A stretch of 64,000 bases of DNA from Geojedonia litorea (GCF_042654525.1 NZ_JBHSGP010000004.1:248001-312000), one strand, 5' to 3'; counted from the first letter of the stretch, positions 18,178 through 27,102 are shown. The notes: generated by a model from the sequence alone, not told the origin. Translations and numbers: made by a program.

Positions 18178-18939
18178 TTATTTATTAATATCGATTTCTT
18201 GCTTACAAAGGGCAATTATTTCCTCAATTTTACTTTTAAGGCTTTCATAGTTTCGTTCATTTTTTCTATTCCAGATTCTTTGGCTATTCACGAGATTTTC
18301 AAATTCTATTAATTTGTAAACTGCCTTGTAATCGGTGTCAAAGCCTGAAATAATAGTATTGTTTTCACGGCTACTTTGAGTAGTGCTTGTATAATTTGAA
18401 TTTTTGTAAAGGAAAGGATAGATGATATTATTCCTTTCATTTACAGCCCATATCTCATCTTCTTTAACATCATTGAGTATTCCATTCCAATTAGAAAGAT
18501 AGTTTTTCAGTTTTTCATTTTTGATTATTTGAATCTTACCCGAATTGATAATATCGCTTAATATACCATTACTTGGGTCATATGTTATTATGTTCGTTAA
18601 ACCCCAATTTATAAGAGAATCACTTTCAATTTTAGATAATTTCATTTCATGGTTTCCCGTATTTTTTAATATTGTTTCACATCTTTTTTGAATTATTTGT
18701 GCTTTATTTATCGAACGGTCTAATTCATTGATATTATATGTAAATTCTTTTTGAAGTGATTCTAAAAGTTGTAATTCTTGTTCGTTTATTTTCCTGTTTT
18801 CATTCCAAGTATTGACTTGTAAAGCAATCAAAATCCCAATCACCACCAGCACAATTTCACCAATAGCATATTTTAGGTATTTACCGGTTTTATTTTCCAT
18901 AATTAAAGATTGGCGTATGTGACGAAAAAATTTTATCAT
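18178..18939 (-). CDS. DUF6090 family membrane protein, copy 6
   Basis: 253 residues, head MIKFFRHIRQSLIMENKTGK identical to copies 4 and 7 over the first 20 residues. The second motif is ILSDIINSGKIQIIKNEKLKNYL. The helical region contains unusually many Asn residues. The gene begins 53 bp after the copy 7 stop and ends 47 bp before the copy 5 start, so a common transcript is plausible. A covarying TATCCG/CGGATA hairpin sits 8 nt before the start. Confidence 0.88.
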   Translation of the reverse strand: MIKFFRHIRQSLIMENKTGKYLKYAIGEIVLVVIGILIALQVNTWNENRKINEQELQLLESLQKEFTYNINELDRSINKAQIIQKRCETILKNTGNHEMKLSKIESDSLINWGLTNIITYDPSNGILSDIINSGKIQIIKNEKLKNYLSNWNGILNDVKEDEIWAVNERNNIIYPFLYKNSNYTSTTQSSRENNTIISGFDTDYKAVYKLIEFENLVNSQRIWNRKNERNYESLKSKIEEIIALCKQEIDINK

Positions 18940-18946
18940 TTGTTTT

Positions 18947-18964
18947 TATCCGAAAAAGCGGATA
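18947..18964 (-). promoter_or_regulatory. Leader hairpin before DUF6090 copy 6
   Basis: A perfect 6-bp stem (TATCCG / CGGATA) with a 6-nt loop lies 8 nt from the start codon. Relative to the TTCCCG/CGGGAA form before copies 11, 13 and 14, both arms have changed in step. Confidence 0.55.
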
Positions 18965-18992
18965 GCTTGTTTTCATAATGAACAACATTAGG

Positions 18993-19790
18993 TTATTCAA
19001 TTTCTACTATTATTTCATGGTTTAGCAGTTCTAAAATTTCAAGAATTCGATTGCGAACGACTTGAGATTGTAAGTTGGCTGCATAATTAACTGAAACCGC
19101 AACAGAGATAATTCCTTCAAGTTCCTTTTGTTTTAAAATTTCACGGGTTTGTAATGATTTACTTGATTTTGGTTGTTGAAACGGATTTACATTTGTTCCT
19201 TCCAATATCCATTTCAGATTTTGTTCATCATTCCACCATTTATAAAACCCTTCCCGAAGTATTCCATAATCACTGTACAAGGGAATAACTGATTCCCACA
19301 TGGTTGTGAACCAGATGCTTTCAATGATTTGTATATCTAAAACTTCAGTAGGCCAAGTCGTTAGTAATTGGTTCAATTTTTCATTCTGAATTAAAAGGAT
19401 ATTACCAGAATTAATAAGGTTATTCTCTATAGGTTTAAATGCAGGGCTACCAATCAAAATGTTTAATTGCGCATTAAGACTATCAGTTTCAACACCAAAG
19501 GGTTCATCAATATATTGCAGTGTTTTAGTGGCCGCTTCAATTATTTTTTGTCGATGCTTAATTTTTTGTTCTAATTGTAAAAGATTAGCATGGTATTCAT
19601 CTTTTAGTTGACTTAATATGTGTTGTTCTTTTGTATGGTCTTTTCGGCCTTCATTCCAGTTATTTACTTGTAAGGCCAGTAAAATACCTACCATTACAAG
19701 CACAATCTCACCAATGGCATATTTTAGGTATTTACCAGTTTTATTTTCCATAATTAAAGATTGGCGAATGTGACGAAAGAATTTTATCAT
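18993..19790 (-). CDS. DUF6090 family membrane protein, copy 7
   Basis: 265 residues with the MENKTGK head. The TM segment reads VLVMVGILLALQVNNWNE, a VMVG variant also found (as VMIG) in copies 9 and 14. The second motif is IENNLINSGNILLIQNEKLNQLL. The following region has many aromatic residues (ESIWFTTMWES, FYKWWNDEQNLKW). It is the first gene of the 7-6-5 run and is preceded by a cassette-boundary-like inverted repeat (19836-19990). Its leader has a perfect ATGTCC/GGACAT hairpin. Confidence 0.88.
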   Translation of the reverse strand: MIKFFRHIRQSLIMENKTGKYLKYAIGEIVLVMVGILLALQVNNWNEGRKDHTKEQHILSQLKDEYHANLLQLEQKIKHRQKIIEAATKTLQYIDEPFGVETDSLNAQLNILIGSPAFKPIENNLINSGNILLIQNEKLNQLLTTWPTEVLDIQIIESIWFTTMWESVIPLYSDYGILREGFYKWWNDEQNLKWILEGTNVNPFQQPKSSKSLQTREILKQKELEGIISVAVSVNYAANLQSQVVRNRILEILELLNHEIIVEIE

Positions 19791-19795
19791 AGCTT

Positions 19796-19811
19796 ATGTC
19801 CAAGTGGACAT
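19796..19811 (-). promoter_or_regulatory. Leader hairpin before DUF6090 copy 7
   Basis: Perfect 6-bp arms (ATGTCC / GGACAT) with a 4-nt loop, 6 nt from the start codon. The sequence differs completely from the CCCG/CGGG form, yet position and pairing are kept. Confidence 0.55.
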
Positions 19812-19835
19812 CTCATGGGTTGGTTATAATGAAGC

Positions 19836-19990
19836 ACAATGGTTATGTATATGCAAAAATGCGTGTTTGCTTACTTTAGATTTTACGTCTTGCCACGCTT
19901 TTAAGCGAGGAGGAAAATCCTAGTACACAAACACGCATCTCAAATGGGTTTAGCTAAAATTAGCAATTTTCTATATACGGTGTTGACCAC
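19836..19990. repeat. Cassette-boundary-like imperfect inverted repeat
   Basis: This intergenic element between DUF6090 copy 7 and the SnoaL-like lipoprotein has perfect 11-bp arms ATGCGTGTTTG (19859-19869) and CAAACACGCAT (19928-19938). An inner stem-loop around the TTGCCACGC...GCGAGG segment has flanking GATTTT/AAAATC. It ends in ATATACGGTGTTGACCAC just before the neighbouring stop codon. Related elements lie at 27285, 37338, 39262 and 46529. Integron attC-like behaviour is only a hypothesis. Confidence 0.5.
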
Positions 19991-20009
19991 TGGTTTTCCC
20001 AGTGTTAAA

Positions 20010-20549
20010 TTACTCTGTTGCTGGTGGTACTAATGTATAACCCCACTGCTGAAGATAACTTAATTGATCGAAATACGCTTCCTCAGAAACCACCTTACCC
20101 TCATCATTAAAGGTAAAAATGGTAAGTCCATGAGTTACACTTGATTTTCCTGTTGGAGGCTGGTCCCCAAACATTCCGGTATTGGTGCCTTTAGCGGTCC
20201 ATTTGCTTATGGTTTTATTCCCCACTATTGTTACCAATTCATATGTAAACGTAATATCAGGAATAGCGGTTCTAAATGTATTTATTAGTCCAATATAGTC
20301 GTCGCGACGTTTTGCATCGGGCTCGCCATTTTGTTTCCTTGTAAACTCTGCAACCATGTTTGCTTCTACAATAGAGGTGTCACCAGAATTCCAAGCGACG
20401 AAAAGTGCTTCATTAGCTGCGGTCATCTGTTCTTCAAGGGCCTGTTGTTTAATTTCTGCTTCTGTTTTGACATCATTTTTTTGTTGATTGCAGGACGCTA
20501 ATACTACCATAGTGAGTACTAAAAATGTGGTTTTTGATAGTGTTTTCAT
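20010..20549 (-). CDS. SnoaL-like ester cyclase lipoprotein
   Basis: 179 residues with a lipobox (VVLASCNQQ). The mature part is an NTF2-like cone of the SnoaL/ester-cyclase group: NEALFVAWNSGDTSIVEANMVAEFTR, DYIGLINTFRTAIPDITFTYE, SKWTAKGTNTGMFGDQPPTGK and HGLTIFTFNDEGKVVSEEAYFDQLSYLQQWG. The last two segments are characteristic of the family (ligand-cavity loop and final strand/helix). The biochemical role is unknown; family members include polyketide cyclases and many uncharacterised proteins. It is flanked by an inverted-repeat element at its 3' side. Confidence 0.88.
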   Translation of the reverse strand: MKTLSKTTFLVLTMVVLASCNQQKNDVKTEAEIKQQALEEQMTAANEALFVAWNSGDTSIVEANMVAEFTRKQNGEPDAKRRDDYIGLINTFRTAIPDITFTYELVTIVGNKTISKWTAKGTNTGMFGDQPPTGKSSVTHGLTIFTFNDEGKVVSEEAYFDQLSYLQQWGYTLVPPATE

Positions 20550-20718
20550 AAATGTAATTGGTGTTTAGATGGTTAATTTTATTTTATTTGACTTGTGGTC
20601 AACGGGTTGTATGACCCTAATATACGGTTTTATTCGCTTAAATGTCAGAATATCAACACATTTTGTTGGTTGCGTTGAAACAGCAATACAGCTATTATTT
20701 GATTTGATATTATCCATG

Positions 20719-20765
20719 AGTTCTCGATACGTACCGCCTTGGCGGCACTACTCGAACTGACAGTG
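20719..20765. repeat. REP-like palindrome, single half
   Basis: The sequence runs from AGTTCTCGATACG to CTCGAACTGACAGTG with an inner CCGCC...GGCGG stem. It is the right half of the doublet family best seen at 34.0-34.9 kb. Confidence 0.75.
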
Positions 20766-20823
20766 TTTGTGATGTTTGTTGATAAGTTGTTTGTTGTTAA
20801 GTTGAGACCTAAAGCAGTGTATT

Positions 20824-21348
20824 TTAATTGGGTTGCGGGTTATAGGCCCAGCATTCCATCTCTACACGAGCACCGAGTGCTAGACCATTTACGCCCATTG
20901 CCGAGCGTGTAGGGTACTTACCTGGCTGAAAGTAGCCAGCGTATACGTCGTTAAATGCTGGCCATTCAGCCATGTCGGCGAGCATCACGGTACATTTAAA
21001 TACGTCATCGAGACCAAGACCGTGGCTGGCAAGCGTGGCTTCAATTCTTTCGAACATGCGTTTAGTTTCAGGTACAATCCCGCCCGGAACAAGGCCTGTT
21101 CCTTCCTCATTAACTCCTATATCACCAGAAAGGTAGAGGATATCCCCAACCTGTACCGCACTCGAAAAGGGATAAGGAAGTTCAGAAGGTGTAAATATGG
21201 GCGCCTGTTTCTTTAAATTAAGGTCGGCAGGGGTGTTTTCAACACTGATGTTAGCATCAACCGGATTATTGACCTTTTCATCTTGAGCATTTTTACAACT
21301 CAACACGACTAGCAGTATAACAAGTGATGCTATAATTAATTGCTTCAT
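20824..21348 (-). CDS. RidA family lipoprotein
   Basis: 174 residues. A lipobox (LLVVLSCKNAQ) is followed by a linker and a RidA/YjgF domain: PYPFSSAVQVGDILYLSGDIGV, ETKRMFERIEATLASHGLGLDDVFKCTVMLADMAEWPAFNDVYAGYF, then PTRSAMGVNGLALGARVEMECWAY with the Arg that binds the carboxylate in the active group. RidA proteins deaminate reactive enamine/imine intermediates in the cytosol. A secreted lipoprotein form is unusual and may act on external imines or have another role. A second secreted RidA lies at 45.2-45.7 kb. Confidence 0.9.
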   Translation of the reverse strand: MKQLIIASLVILLVVLSCKNAQDEKVNNPVDANISVENTPADLNLKKQAPIFTPSELPYPFSSAVQVGDILYLSGDIGVNEEGTGLVPGGIVPETKRMFERIEATLASHGLGLDDVFKCTVMLADMAEWPAFNDVYAGYFQPGKYPTRSAMGVNGLALGARVEMECWAYNPQPN

Positions 21349-21510
21349 GAGGATTATTGTTTTTAAATGAATGCTAAAGGTTTAATTAAGTTGTCTATGA
21401 TTCCGCTAACTCCTTAAAGATAGCATTTTTTGGCTTGGCTTGGTTGTGGGTAATGACATATAATTGCTGTATGAAGATGTACCACTATCATTTTACCCCA
21501 GAGGCTCCAA

Positions 21511-22353
21511 TTAATTTTCATTCAAGACAAAATTTTTAATCAAACGAATAATGAGTTCTTCTTCCTTTTCAAATCTATAAACTAGGGAAGTATGCGTTCT
21601 GTCCGGAATTTCAAACATCTGGATGTTCTCATTAACTTCTGTTTTCATCGCTTGGGCAAACCGCTGTACTTGCAATTTCCGCCATTCCAAATCGGCATCA
21701 CCATAAATTAAAAGGAAATTATTTCGATTTGGCTTAATATGAGGGCTTACTGACGCTTTCAACCAATCTTCTGGATCAGTACCCCAAATGGTTTTAAAAA
21801 CTGGCTTCCACTCAATGCGATCTTTGGCTGTTTCTTCAACGTATAGAAAAGGACTTATGATGACTGCACCTGCTAGGGTGTCTTCTAAATCATGATCTTG
21901 CAGATAGGTAAAATCTAGTGCGAGAAGAGCAGCGAGATAGCCTCCAGCCGAATGCCCTCCAACATATACCTTTTTAGGGTCACCACCATAGTGAGCGATG
22001 TGTTTTAATACCCACGCGGTGGCCGCAGCGGCATCTTTGACGTGAGCAGGATGTTGAACCTCTGGCGATAATCGGTAATTGGCACTTACCAAGCCAATGC
22101 CAGCCTTGACAATTTCAGGGGCTATAGGTGCAGCCCAATCTTTATTTCCATCGAGCAAACGGCCGCCATGGAAATACACAATAACCGGAACCTCTTTGGC
22201 ATTGGCGGGCATATAGATATCCAATTTATCTTTGTTGTCTCCATAATCCACCGCATCTAGGTAGTCTATATTTTTTATTACTGTAGCTTGCCCCATGGCA
22301 AGCATAATGTTGAGCAGTAAAACGAGTAGTAACATATAGCGTTTTTGATACAT
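21511..22353 (-). CDS. Secreted alpha/beta hydrolase (carboxylesterase)
   Basis: 280 residues with a signal peptide (MLLLVLLLNIMLAMGQ). The fold shows HGGRLLDGNKDW (oxyanion hole), GGHSAGGYLAALLALD (nucleophile Ser in GHSAG), an acid in IYGDADLEWR and the catalytic His in RTHTSLVYRF. The order and spacing are those of the HSL/BD-FAE-like carboxylesterases. The substrate is unknown. It differs enough from the esterase at 9.8-10.7 kb that recent duplication is unlikely. Confidence 0.88.
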   Translation of the reverse strand: MYQKRYMLLLVLLLNIMLAMGQATVIKNIDYLDAVDYGDNKDKLDIYMPANAKEVPVIVYFHGGRLLDGNKDWAAPIAPEIVKAGIGLVSANYRLSPEVQHPAHVKDAAAATAWVLKHIAHYGGDPKKVYVGGHSAGGYLAALLALDFTYLQDHDLEDTLAGAVIISPFLYVEETAKDRIEWKPVFKTIWGTDPEDWLKASVSPHIKPNRNNFLLIYGDADLEWRKLQVQRFAQAMKTEVNENIQMFEIPDRTHTSLVYRFEKEEELIIRLIKNFVLNEN

Positions 22354-22526
22354 AAGCTTCTTATTAAAATGTAACTCTTAACCTGTTTGTATACAATGAG
22401 TTGCGTGTTATAACACTAATGTACTAATTAATTCAGTAAATCCCCTAACCAAGGCGTTTTATAAAAGCGTTTTGGAGTTTAACGGTATAGCTTTGCTAAA
22501 TCTTTAATTTCTCCTTCCTAAAGCGT

Positions 22527-23450
22527 TTAAAACATAAAACTATAGATCCATCGGCTTAATCCAATAAGCACCAATAGGATGCCTTCTAGTCTTGTAATCT
22601 TCCATCCGGTTCTCATAAAAACAAGGGCTAATATCACCATAAAAAAGAGCAATACTAAATCGATACGGGCGCTTAAGTCCACTTCCAAATTTTGAATCAT
22701 TGATGCCACGCCTAATACGCCAAACATGTTAAAGATGTCGCTTCCAATGAGGTTGCCAATTGAAATGCCATATTTCCCGCGAAGTGCCGCCACTATAGAG
22801 GTGGCTAACTCTGGCGCCGATGTTCCGGCAGCAACAATGGTAACGCCAATGATCCAATCTGATACGCCCATGATGCGAGCCAGAGCGCTGGCAGAGTCTA
22901 CCAAAAAATGCGAACTGCCAACCACCAACACCAAACTAAAAAGTAAAATGAACGGCGAATACCACTTATAGGTACTGACACTGTCGTCCTCTTCCTTGAT
23001 TTCTTTTTTAAACAACAGTGCACCAATATAAACGATTAAAAAAGAAAAAAGGAGTACCCCTTCAAAGGTACTAAGCACTAAATCCCATAAAAATACAATG
23101 AGCATAACCGTTCCAAACAATAAGACCCCGCCATCTCTATACACAATTTTTTTACTGGTAGAAAGACTTTTAATAATGGCCGTTCCGCCTAAAATGAACC
23201 CCAAATTAAAAATGTTAGACCCCACAATATTGCCCACAGATATATCACTCTGACCATTAATGGCTGAAATTATGGTTACAGCAAATTCAGGTGCCGAGGT
23301 GCCAAATCCAACTATGGTTAGCCCTATGACCAGTTCAGAAATTCCAATTTTATGGGCAATGGCTACGGCCGAATCGACCAACCACATAGCGCCTTTGGTG
23401 ATTAGTAATATAGTGGCTATAACAATAAGTACATCAAAAATGATTTCCAT
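22527..23450 (-). CDS. Calcium/sodium antiporter (CaCA family, YrbG-like)
   Basis: 307 residues and about ten transmembrane helices arranged as two inverted repeats. Each contains the alpha-repeat ion-binding motif: GFGTSAPEFAVTIISAINGQ then VGNIVGSNIFN in the first half, and AAGTSAPELATSIVAALRG then IGNLIGSDIFN in the second. A hydrophilic loop (FKKEIKEEDDSVSTYK) separates the halves. The protein should exchange Ca2+ (or K+/Ca2+) for Na+ at the inner membrane. It is complete and of normal length for the bacterial group and stands alone at the edge of the accessory block. Confidence 0.95.
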   Translation of the reverse strand: MEIIFDVLIVIATILLITKGAMWLVDSAVAIAHKIGISELVIGLTIVGFGTSAPEFAVTIISAINGQSDISVGNIVGSNIFNLGFILGGTAIIKSLSTSKKIVYRDGGVLLFGTVMLIVFLWDLVLSTFEGVLLFSFLIVYIGALLFKKEIKEEDDSVSTYKWYSPFILLFSLVLVVGSSHFLVDSASALARIMGVSDWIIGVTIVAAGTSAPELATSIVAALRGKYGISIGNLIGSDIFNMFGVLGVASMIQNLEVDLSARIDLVLLFFMVILALVFMRTGWKITRLEGILLVLIGLSRWIYSFMF

Positions 23451-23675
23451 AGCTGCGTATTTAGTTTTTTGAAAACTAGGGCCTTAACCATGTTTCCGTT
23501 GCGATTTTCAGCACGAATGTAGTAAATAAATCGAGCCAAATATACGTGCCCTTATTTTTTTAATGAGCACTTTGAAGGGTATAGCGCCAATTGGTAATTA
23601 ATTTATTAATAATCAACAATTTGGTGCTGACCTACGCCTTTTAATTGTACTTTTAAGAGACACCAATACATCCTT

Positions 23676-24179
23676 ATGAAAACACGACTGCTCACCCTGC
23701 TTGCTGTGGCTTTGCTCATAGCCTGCGCCGACCAAAACCCCTCCAATACCACGCCCGATACCAACGCCGCTACAGGCCTAAACGGGGCCTGGCAGGTGAC
23801 CCATATGGAATGGTCTAATGCCGATACCAGCATCGTAAAAGCACCCTTTCATAAAAGTATTTATATCTATACTAACAGCTACTATAGCGTGGCTGCGGCC
23901 ATAGGGGAGCGCCCCTCGGCACCCGAAGTGAAGGAGGGCGAAGCCATTGATGCCGACTATTTTAAACAGGTGTATTTAGGCTACCTCTCCAATGCGGGCA
24001 CTTATAGTCGTGTTGGCGACTCGCTCATACATCAGGTGATGGTCGCCAAATCGCCCACCGTGATGAACAACAACACCCGTATCGCCCAACACTTTAAACT
24101 CGATAAGGATACGTTAATTTTAAGCAGTGCCGACCCTTATAAAGTCACCACTTTAAGGCTTATACGGTTGGAGGAGTAG
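23676..24179 (+). CDS. Lipocalin-like lipoprotein of unknown function
   Basis: 167 residues. The signal peptide has a lipobox (LLIACADQN). Mature residues open with GLNGAWQVTHMEWSNADT, followed by alternating strands (KSIYIYTNSYYSVAA, AGTYSRVGDSLIHQVMVAK, HFKLDKDTLILSS) and end in TTLRLIRLEE. This is a small beta-barrel of the lipocalin-like/DUF4488 type. A similar layout (DGAWELVSFYNY) is seen in the lipoprotein at 56.2-56.7 kb. The gene is noticeably GC-richer than the island immediately to its right. The role is unknown. Confidence 0.75.
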   Translation: MKTRLLTLLAVALLIACADQNPSNTTPDTNAATGLNGAWQVTHMEWSNADTSIVKAPFHKSIYIYTNSYYSVAAAIGERPSAPEVKEGEAIDADYFKQVYLGYLSNAGTYSRVGDSLIHQVMVAKSPTVMNNNTRIAQHFKLDKDTLILSSADPYKVTTLRLIRLEE

Positions 24180-24200
24180 GGAGGTATATGTTTTGTTTTT

Positions 24201-25286
24201 TTATTTTCCACTTTTTCTTCTATTATCGTCTTTACATAACATTTGGCAATTTTCCTCAATGGTTTTGCCTCCTTCATGCCAAGGTGTAATATGATCTCCT
24301 TCCATTTCGGAAATATCAAAATGGTTTTTACAAATAAGACAAATTCCTTTTTGTTTTTCATACACTTTTTGTTTCATAGAATCCGTAAACGTTCTAATGC
24401 CTAAATATCTCTCGTCTCTTGTTAAAATGTAAGGATAAATTCCTTTTTTTCTTTCAACATCGTCATCAGCAATTAAATTAGCAGTTTCATTTTCTATTGC
24501 TTGTGTGTCAAAAACTTCATCTTTAAATTCATTGTATAAACTTCCCCAATCTACACCTTTCATGAATTTTGTACGTTTTTTTACAAAAGTACCCTGAACC
24601 CAAGTAATGACACTTTGAAAATATTGCCATAATGCTAATGCGTTTGGGTCGTGTTGATGATTTGCCATATAGACGTCAATATTTCCATTTGATATCCATT
24701 TAATAGCAGTTTCTAAATAGTCTTGCCTATTGGCTTTGCCATTTAAATAATCACTGCCTATGGCTTGTGCGGGATTTCCATTTCTACTAAAATATCTTTT
24801 AGCATCTGTGACCCAAGAACCTGAATATACGGCGTTTTTTAATTCTTGCTTTGTTAGTTCCTTACCAGCAATATTTATAGTTTCAAACCATTTTAGCTTT
24901 TCACTATCTTCACCACTACATATATAAACCATTAATTCATAGTTTAATATTTGCTCTTTTTCGTCCTGCTGTAGATTATGGAAATATTTAAACAAATATG
25001 CAAAATCACCATTAACATATTGGCAAATGGAAATTGTTCTTTGTTGCCCGTCAATAACCTCATAATTTCCGTCTTTACGAACTGCCCAATACATTACATT
25101 TAAAGGGAAATCTTTTCTTAAAGTATCAATGACAGCATCTCTTTCATTGTCACCATATACAAATTCACGCTGATAAGGTGGCCTTATGTCAAGTTTACCA
25201 CCATAACCAAGAACTCCATTTTCTTCGTTGTCTTCATAATCTTCAGTTAATTCTTTAACAGTTATTTTCTTTAGTTCAATGTTCAT
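24201..25286 (-). CDS. DUF262 domain HNH endonuclease (restriction-type)
   Basis: 361 residues with two parts. The N-terminal DUF262 (GmrS-like, ParB-related NTP-binding) domain has IRPPYQREFVYGDNERDAVIDTL and the DGQQRTISICQ motif. The C-terminal HNH nuclease has GICLICKNHFDISEMEGDHITPWHEGGKTIEENCQMLC, with a CxxC pair, the catalytic DH and an Asn. Its start overlaps the stop of the upstream methylase by 4 bp (ATGA type), so translation is coupled. Together with the methylase it reads as a restriction-modification or related phage-defence pair. The region is AT-rich compared with its flanks. Specificity is unknown. Confidence 0.9.
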   Translation of the reverse strand: MNIELKKITVKELTEDYEDNEENGVLGYGGKLDIRPPYQREFVYGDNERDAVIDTLRKDFPLNVMYWAVRKDGNYEVIDGQQRTISICQYVNGDFAYLFKYFHNLQQDEKEQILNYELMVYICSGEDSEKLKWFETINIAGKELTKQELKNAVYSGSWVTDAKRYFSRNGNPAQAIGSDYLNGKANRQDYLETAIKWISNGNIDVYMANHQHDPNALALWQYFQSVITWVQGTFVKKRTKFMKGVDWGSLYNEFKDEVFDTQAIENETANLIADDDVERKKGIYPYILTRDERYLGIRTFTDSMKQKVYEKQKGICLICKNHFDISEMEGDHITPWHEGGKTIEENCQMLCKDDNRRKSGK

Positions 25287-26317
25287 AGTCTTTTGTTCTT
25301 TATAAAAACTCTTGCATAAATATTTTTACCATTTATAAGTGGTCTGGCATCTTTATCTCCCAAAAACGGAATTCCTACTATTTCTTCATCATATCCTGCA
25401 GACGCTGACATACCTAAAATATCAAATTGTTCTGGATTATATTTATCAATAAATGTGATAGGTACACCCATAACATCTTTATAATCAAAAGGAATTTCTT
25501 TTGTTTTATCTACATTTATTGCATCATAATTGTCATATGTTGAATATTCTTCGGGCTTGTAGGATTTAAATAGAATTAAATCTTCGTGTCTTTTTGCAAT
25601 ATCCATATTAGTAAACCATACAGCCTGTGCTCTGCCTTTTACAACACCATCAACAATTTTGTAACCACTACCTTGTTTTTTCGTGGTTACTAATTCTTTA
25701 GCAAAGTCTTCTGGTACGTCAAATAACATATCAGTACTCATTGGTGTATTACCAACCCACATATTATTCTCCTTTATCAATCTGAATATTTCTTTATAAG
25801 TAATGGCGTTTTTATTACCAATTAGTACAAAGTGTTTTTTATATTCCATTAACTGAGTTAAGTATTCTCTAAAAAGTGAAAATGGTGGATTAGTTACTAC
25901 AATATCAGCTTGTTTAAGCAATTCAATACTTTCTTTACTTCTAAAATCGCCATCTCCTTTTAATTCAACTACTCCTATTTCATCTACATCCGGAATATTG
26001 TTTCCATTTTTATCTCCATTATATTCAAGCATAATTGCTTGTTCAGAGTCGTTTTGACTGAATAAATCACTATTTTGATTTTTGTAGCAGGTTGTTATGA
26101 GTCTTTTAAGTCCAAGTTTTTCGAAATTATAGGAAAAATAGTGAAAGAAGTTACTCACTCTTGGGTCATCGCAGTTGCAATAAACTACCTTGTCTTTAAA
26201 GTGATTTTTATAATGTTTTAATTCCTTTTCTATGTCAGATAGTTGAGTGTAAAACTCATCCATTTTTGACTTTTTAGCTTTATGTAAACTTTTGTTTGGG
26301 ACTTTGTTGTTAGACAT
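25283..26317 (-). CDS. Adenine-specific DNA methyltransferase, EcoRI methylase family
   Basis: 344 residues. The N-terminal KMDEFYTQLSDIEKEL and KVVYCNCDDPRVSNFFHYFSYNFEKLG stretches are diagnostic of the M.EcoRI-like family. VVTNPPFSLFREYLTQL is the NPPF catalytic motif for N6-adenine methylation, and KHFVLIGNKNAITYKEIF follows. The family transfers a methyl group from SAM to adenine and normally protects host DNA from a partner nuclease. Here the partner would be the coupled DUF262-HNH protein rather than an R.EcoRI homologue. The target sequence may differ from GAATTC. Confidence 0.92.
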   Translation of the reverse strand: MSNNKVPNKSLHKAKKSKMDEFYTQLSDIEKELKHYKNHFKDKVVYCNCDDPRVSNFFHYFSYNFEKLGLKRLITTCYKNQNSDLFSQNDSEQAIMLEYNGDKNGNNIPDVDEIGVVELKGDGDFRSKESIELLKQADIVVTNPPFSLFREYLTQLMEYKKHFVLIGNKNAITYKEIFRLIKENNMWVGNTPMSTDMLFDVPEDFAKELVTTKKQGSGYKIVDGVVKGRAQAVWFTNMDIAKRHEDLILFKSYKPEEYSTYDNYDAINVDKTKEIPFDYKDVMGVPITFIDKYNPEQFDILGMSASAGYDEEIVGIPFLGDKDARPLINGKNIYARVFIKNKRL

Positions 26318-26413
26318 TAATTTTGATTTTCGATGTTTAAGATTTTTCTTTTAGGTTTCTACTTTAAATGGTGCAATGCGGTTATAGGCATAATAAATCG
26401 CTGTATCATGAAT

Positions 26414-26851
26414 TTATTTCGGTTTTAGATCTTCAGGTATTGTTACACTTTCAGGCACATCATTTGCTTTTTCTTGTTCAATAAATTCAGGTGGTATTCT
26501 ATTTTTAATTCTACTAACAATTGTTTTTATTGATTTTCTACCTCTCCACCAAAGTATTAACAAGAAAAGTCCACCTATAAATCCAATTATAGTAACGAAA
26601 AGAAAGCAATTTTGAATTAATTCTGAAACGAATTTTGCAGTTGAAATTGCTAAAACGCAAGATACTGCAGAAGATAAAAGAAAAATTGCAAAATTTAAAT
26701 AAATACTATTTGTATCTCCATTTTCCAATATTTCTAGTTCATGCTCCTTTACTTCGTATAAGTCTACTGAATCGACGCGTCCTCTTCGAACACGCAATGG
26801 CTTATCACCAACATTGTTGTTTTGCGAATTCATAGGTGTTTTTTTAGCCAT
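26414..26851 (-). CDS. Two-helix membrane protein paired with SinR-like gene
   Basis: 145 residues. A charged cytosolic N-terminus (RVRRGRVDSVDLYEVKEHELEILENGD) is followed by two adjacent transmembrane helices (about residues 48-70 and 77-97) and a basic, then acidic tail (RKSIKTIVSRIKNRIPPEFIEQEKAND). It overlaps the end of the upstream SinR-like gene by 22 bp, so the two are probably co-translated. No family is recognised. The pairing of a small RNA/DNA-type protein with a membrane protein, next to a restriction-type pair, hints at a defence or stress role, but this is inference. Confidence 0.7.
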   Translation of the reverse strand: MAKKTPMNSQNNNVGDKPLRVRRGRVDSVDLYEVKEHELEILENGDTNSIYLNFAIFLLSSAVSCVLAISTAKFVSELIQNCFLFVTIIGFIGGLFLLILWWRGRKSIKTIVSRIKNRIPPEFIEQEKANDVPESVTIPEDLKPK

Positions 26852-27102
26852 TCGTTATTTTCTTTTCCGTAAGAATTTTTCCAGGCCGCTTCGGTTCCAG
26901 AGCGTATTACAAAAATTCTGTCTTCTGCTGTTGTCATCTGAATAATTTCATCTCTAATTTCAGATGCTTTTTTTTCACTTCTAATAGCAGTGGCATTCGA
27001 ATGTATTGGACAAATTCCGTTACTTTTCTCTCGAATATATTTCTTTATCTTATTTAGTCGAGTTAAGTCATTTACCTCAAATGTGACTATGTATGTGTTC
27101 AT
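26830..27102 (-). CDS. SinR-family (Cas2-like fold) small protein
   Basis: 90 residues. The start TYIVTFEVND, the middle ICPIHSNATAIRSEKKASEIRDEIIQMTTAEDRIFVIRSG and the end NNEWLKKHL fit the SinR/Cas2-like ferredoxin-fold family (forms such as xYIVxYDLN...DDxLxVI...WLKK). Related folds include Cas2, VapD and the antitoxin GhoS. It does not carry the catalytic details needed to predict nuclease activity. A TACGTA palindrome lies 161 bp upstream of the start, and a downstream 2-TM gene overlaps it. Confidence 0.75.
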   Translation of the reverse strand: MNTYIVTFEVNDLTRLNKIKKYIREKSNGICPIHSNATAIRSEKKASEIRDEIIQMTTAEDRIFVIRSGTEAAWKNSYGKENNEWLKKHL

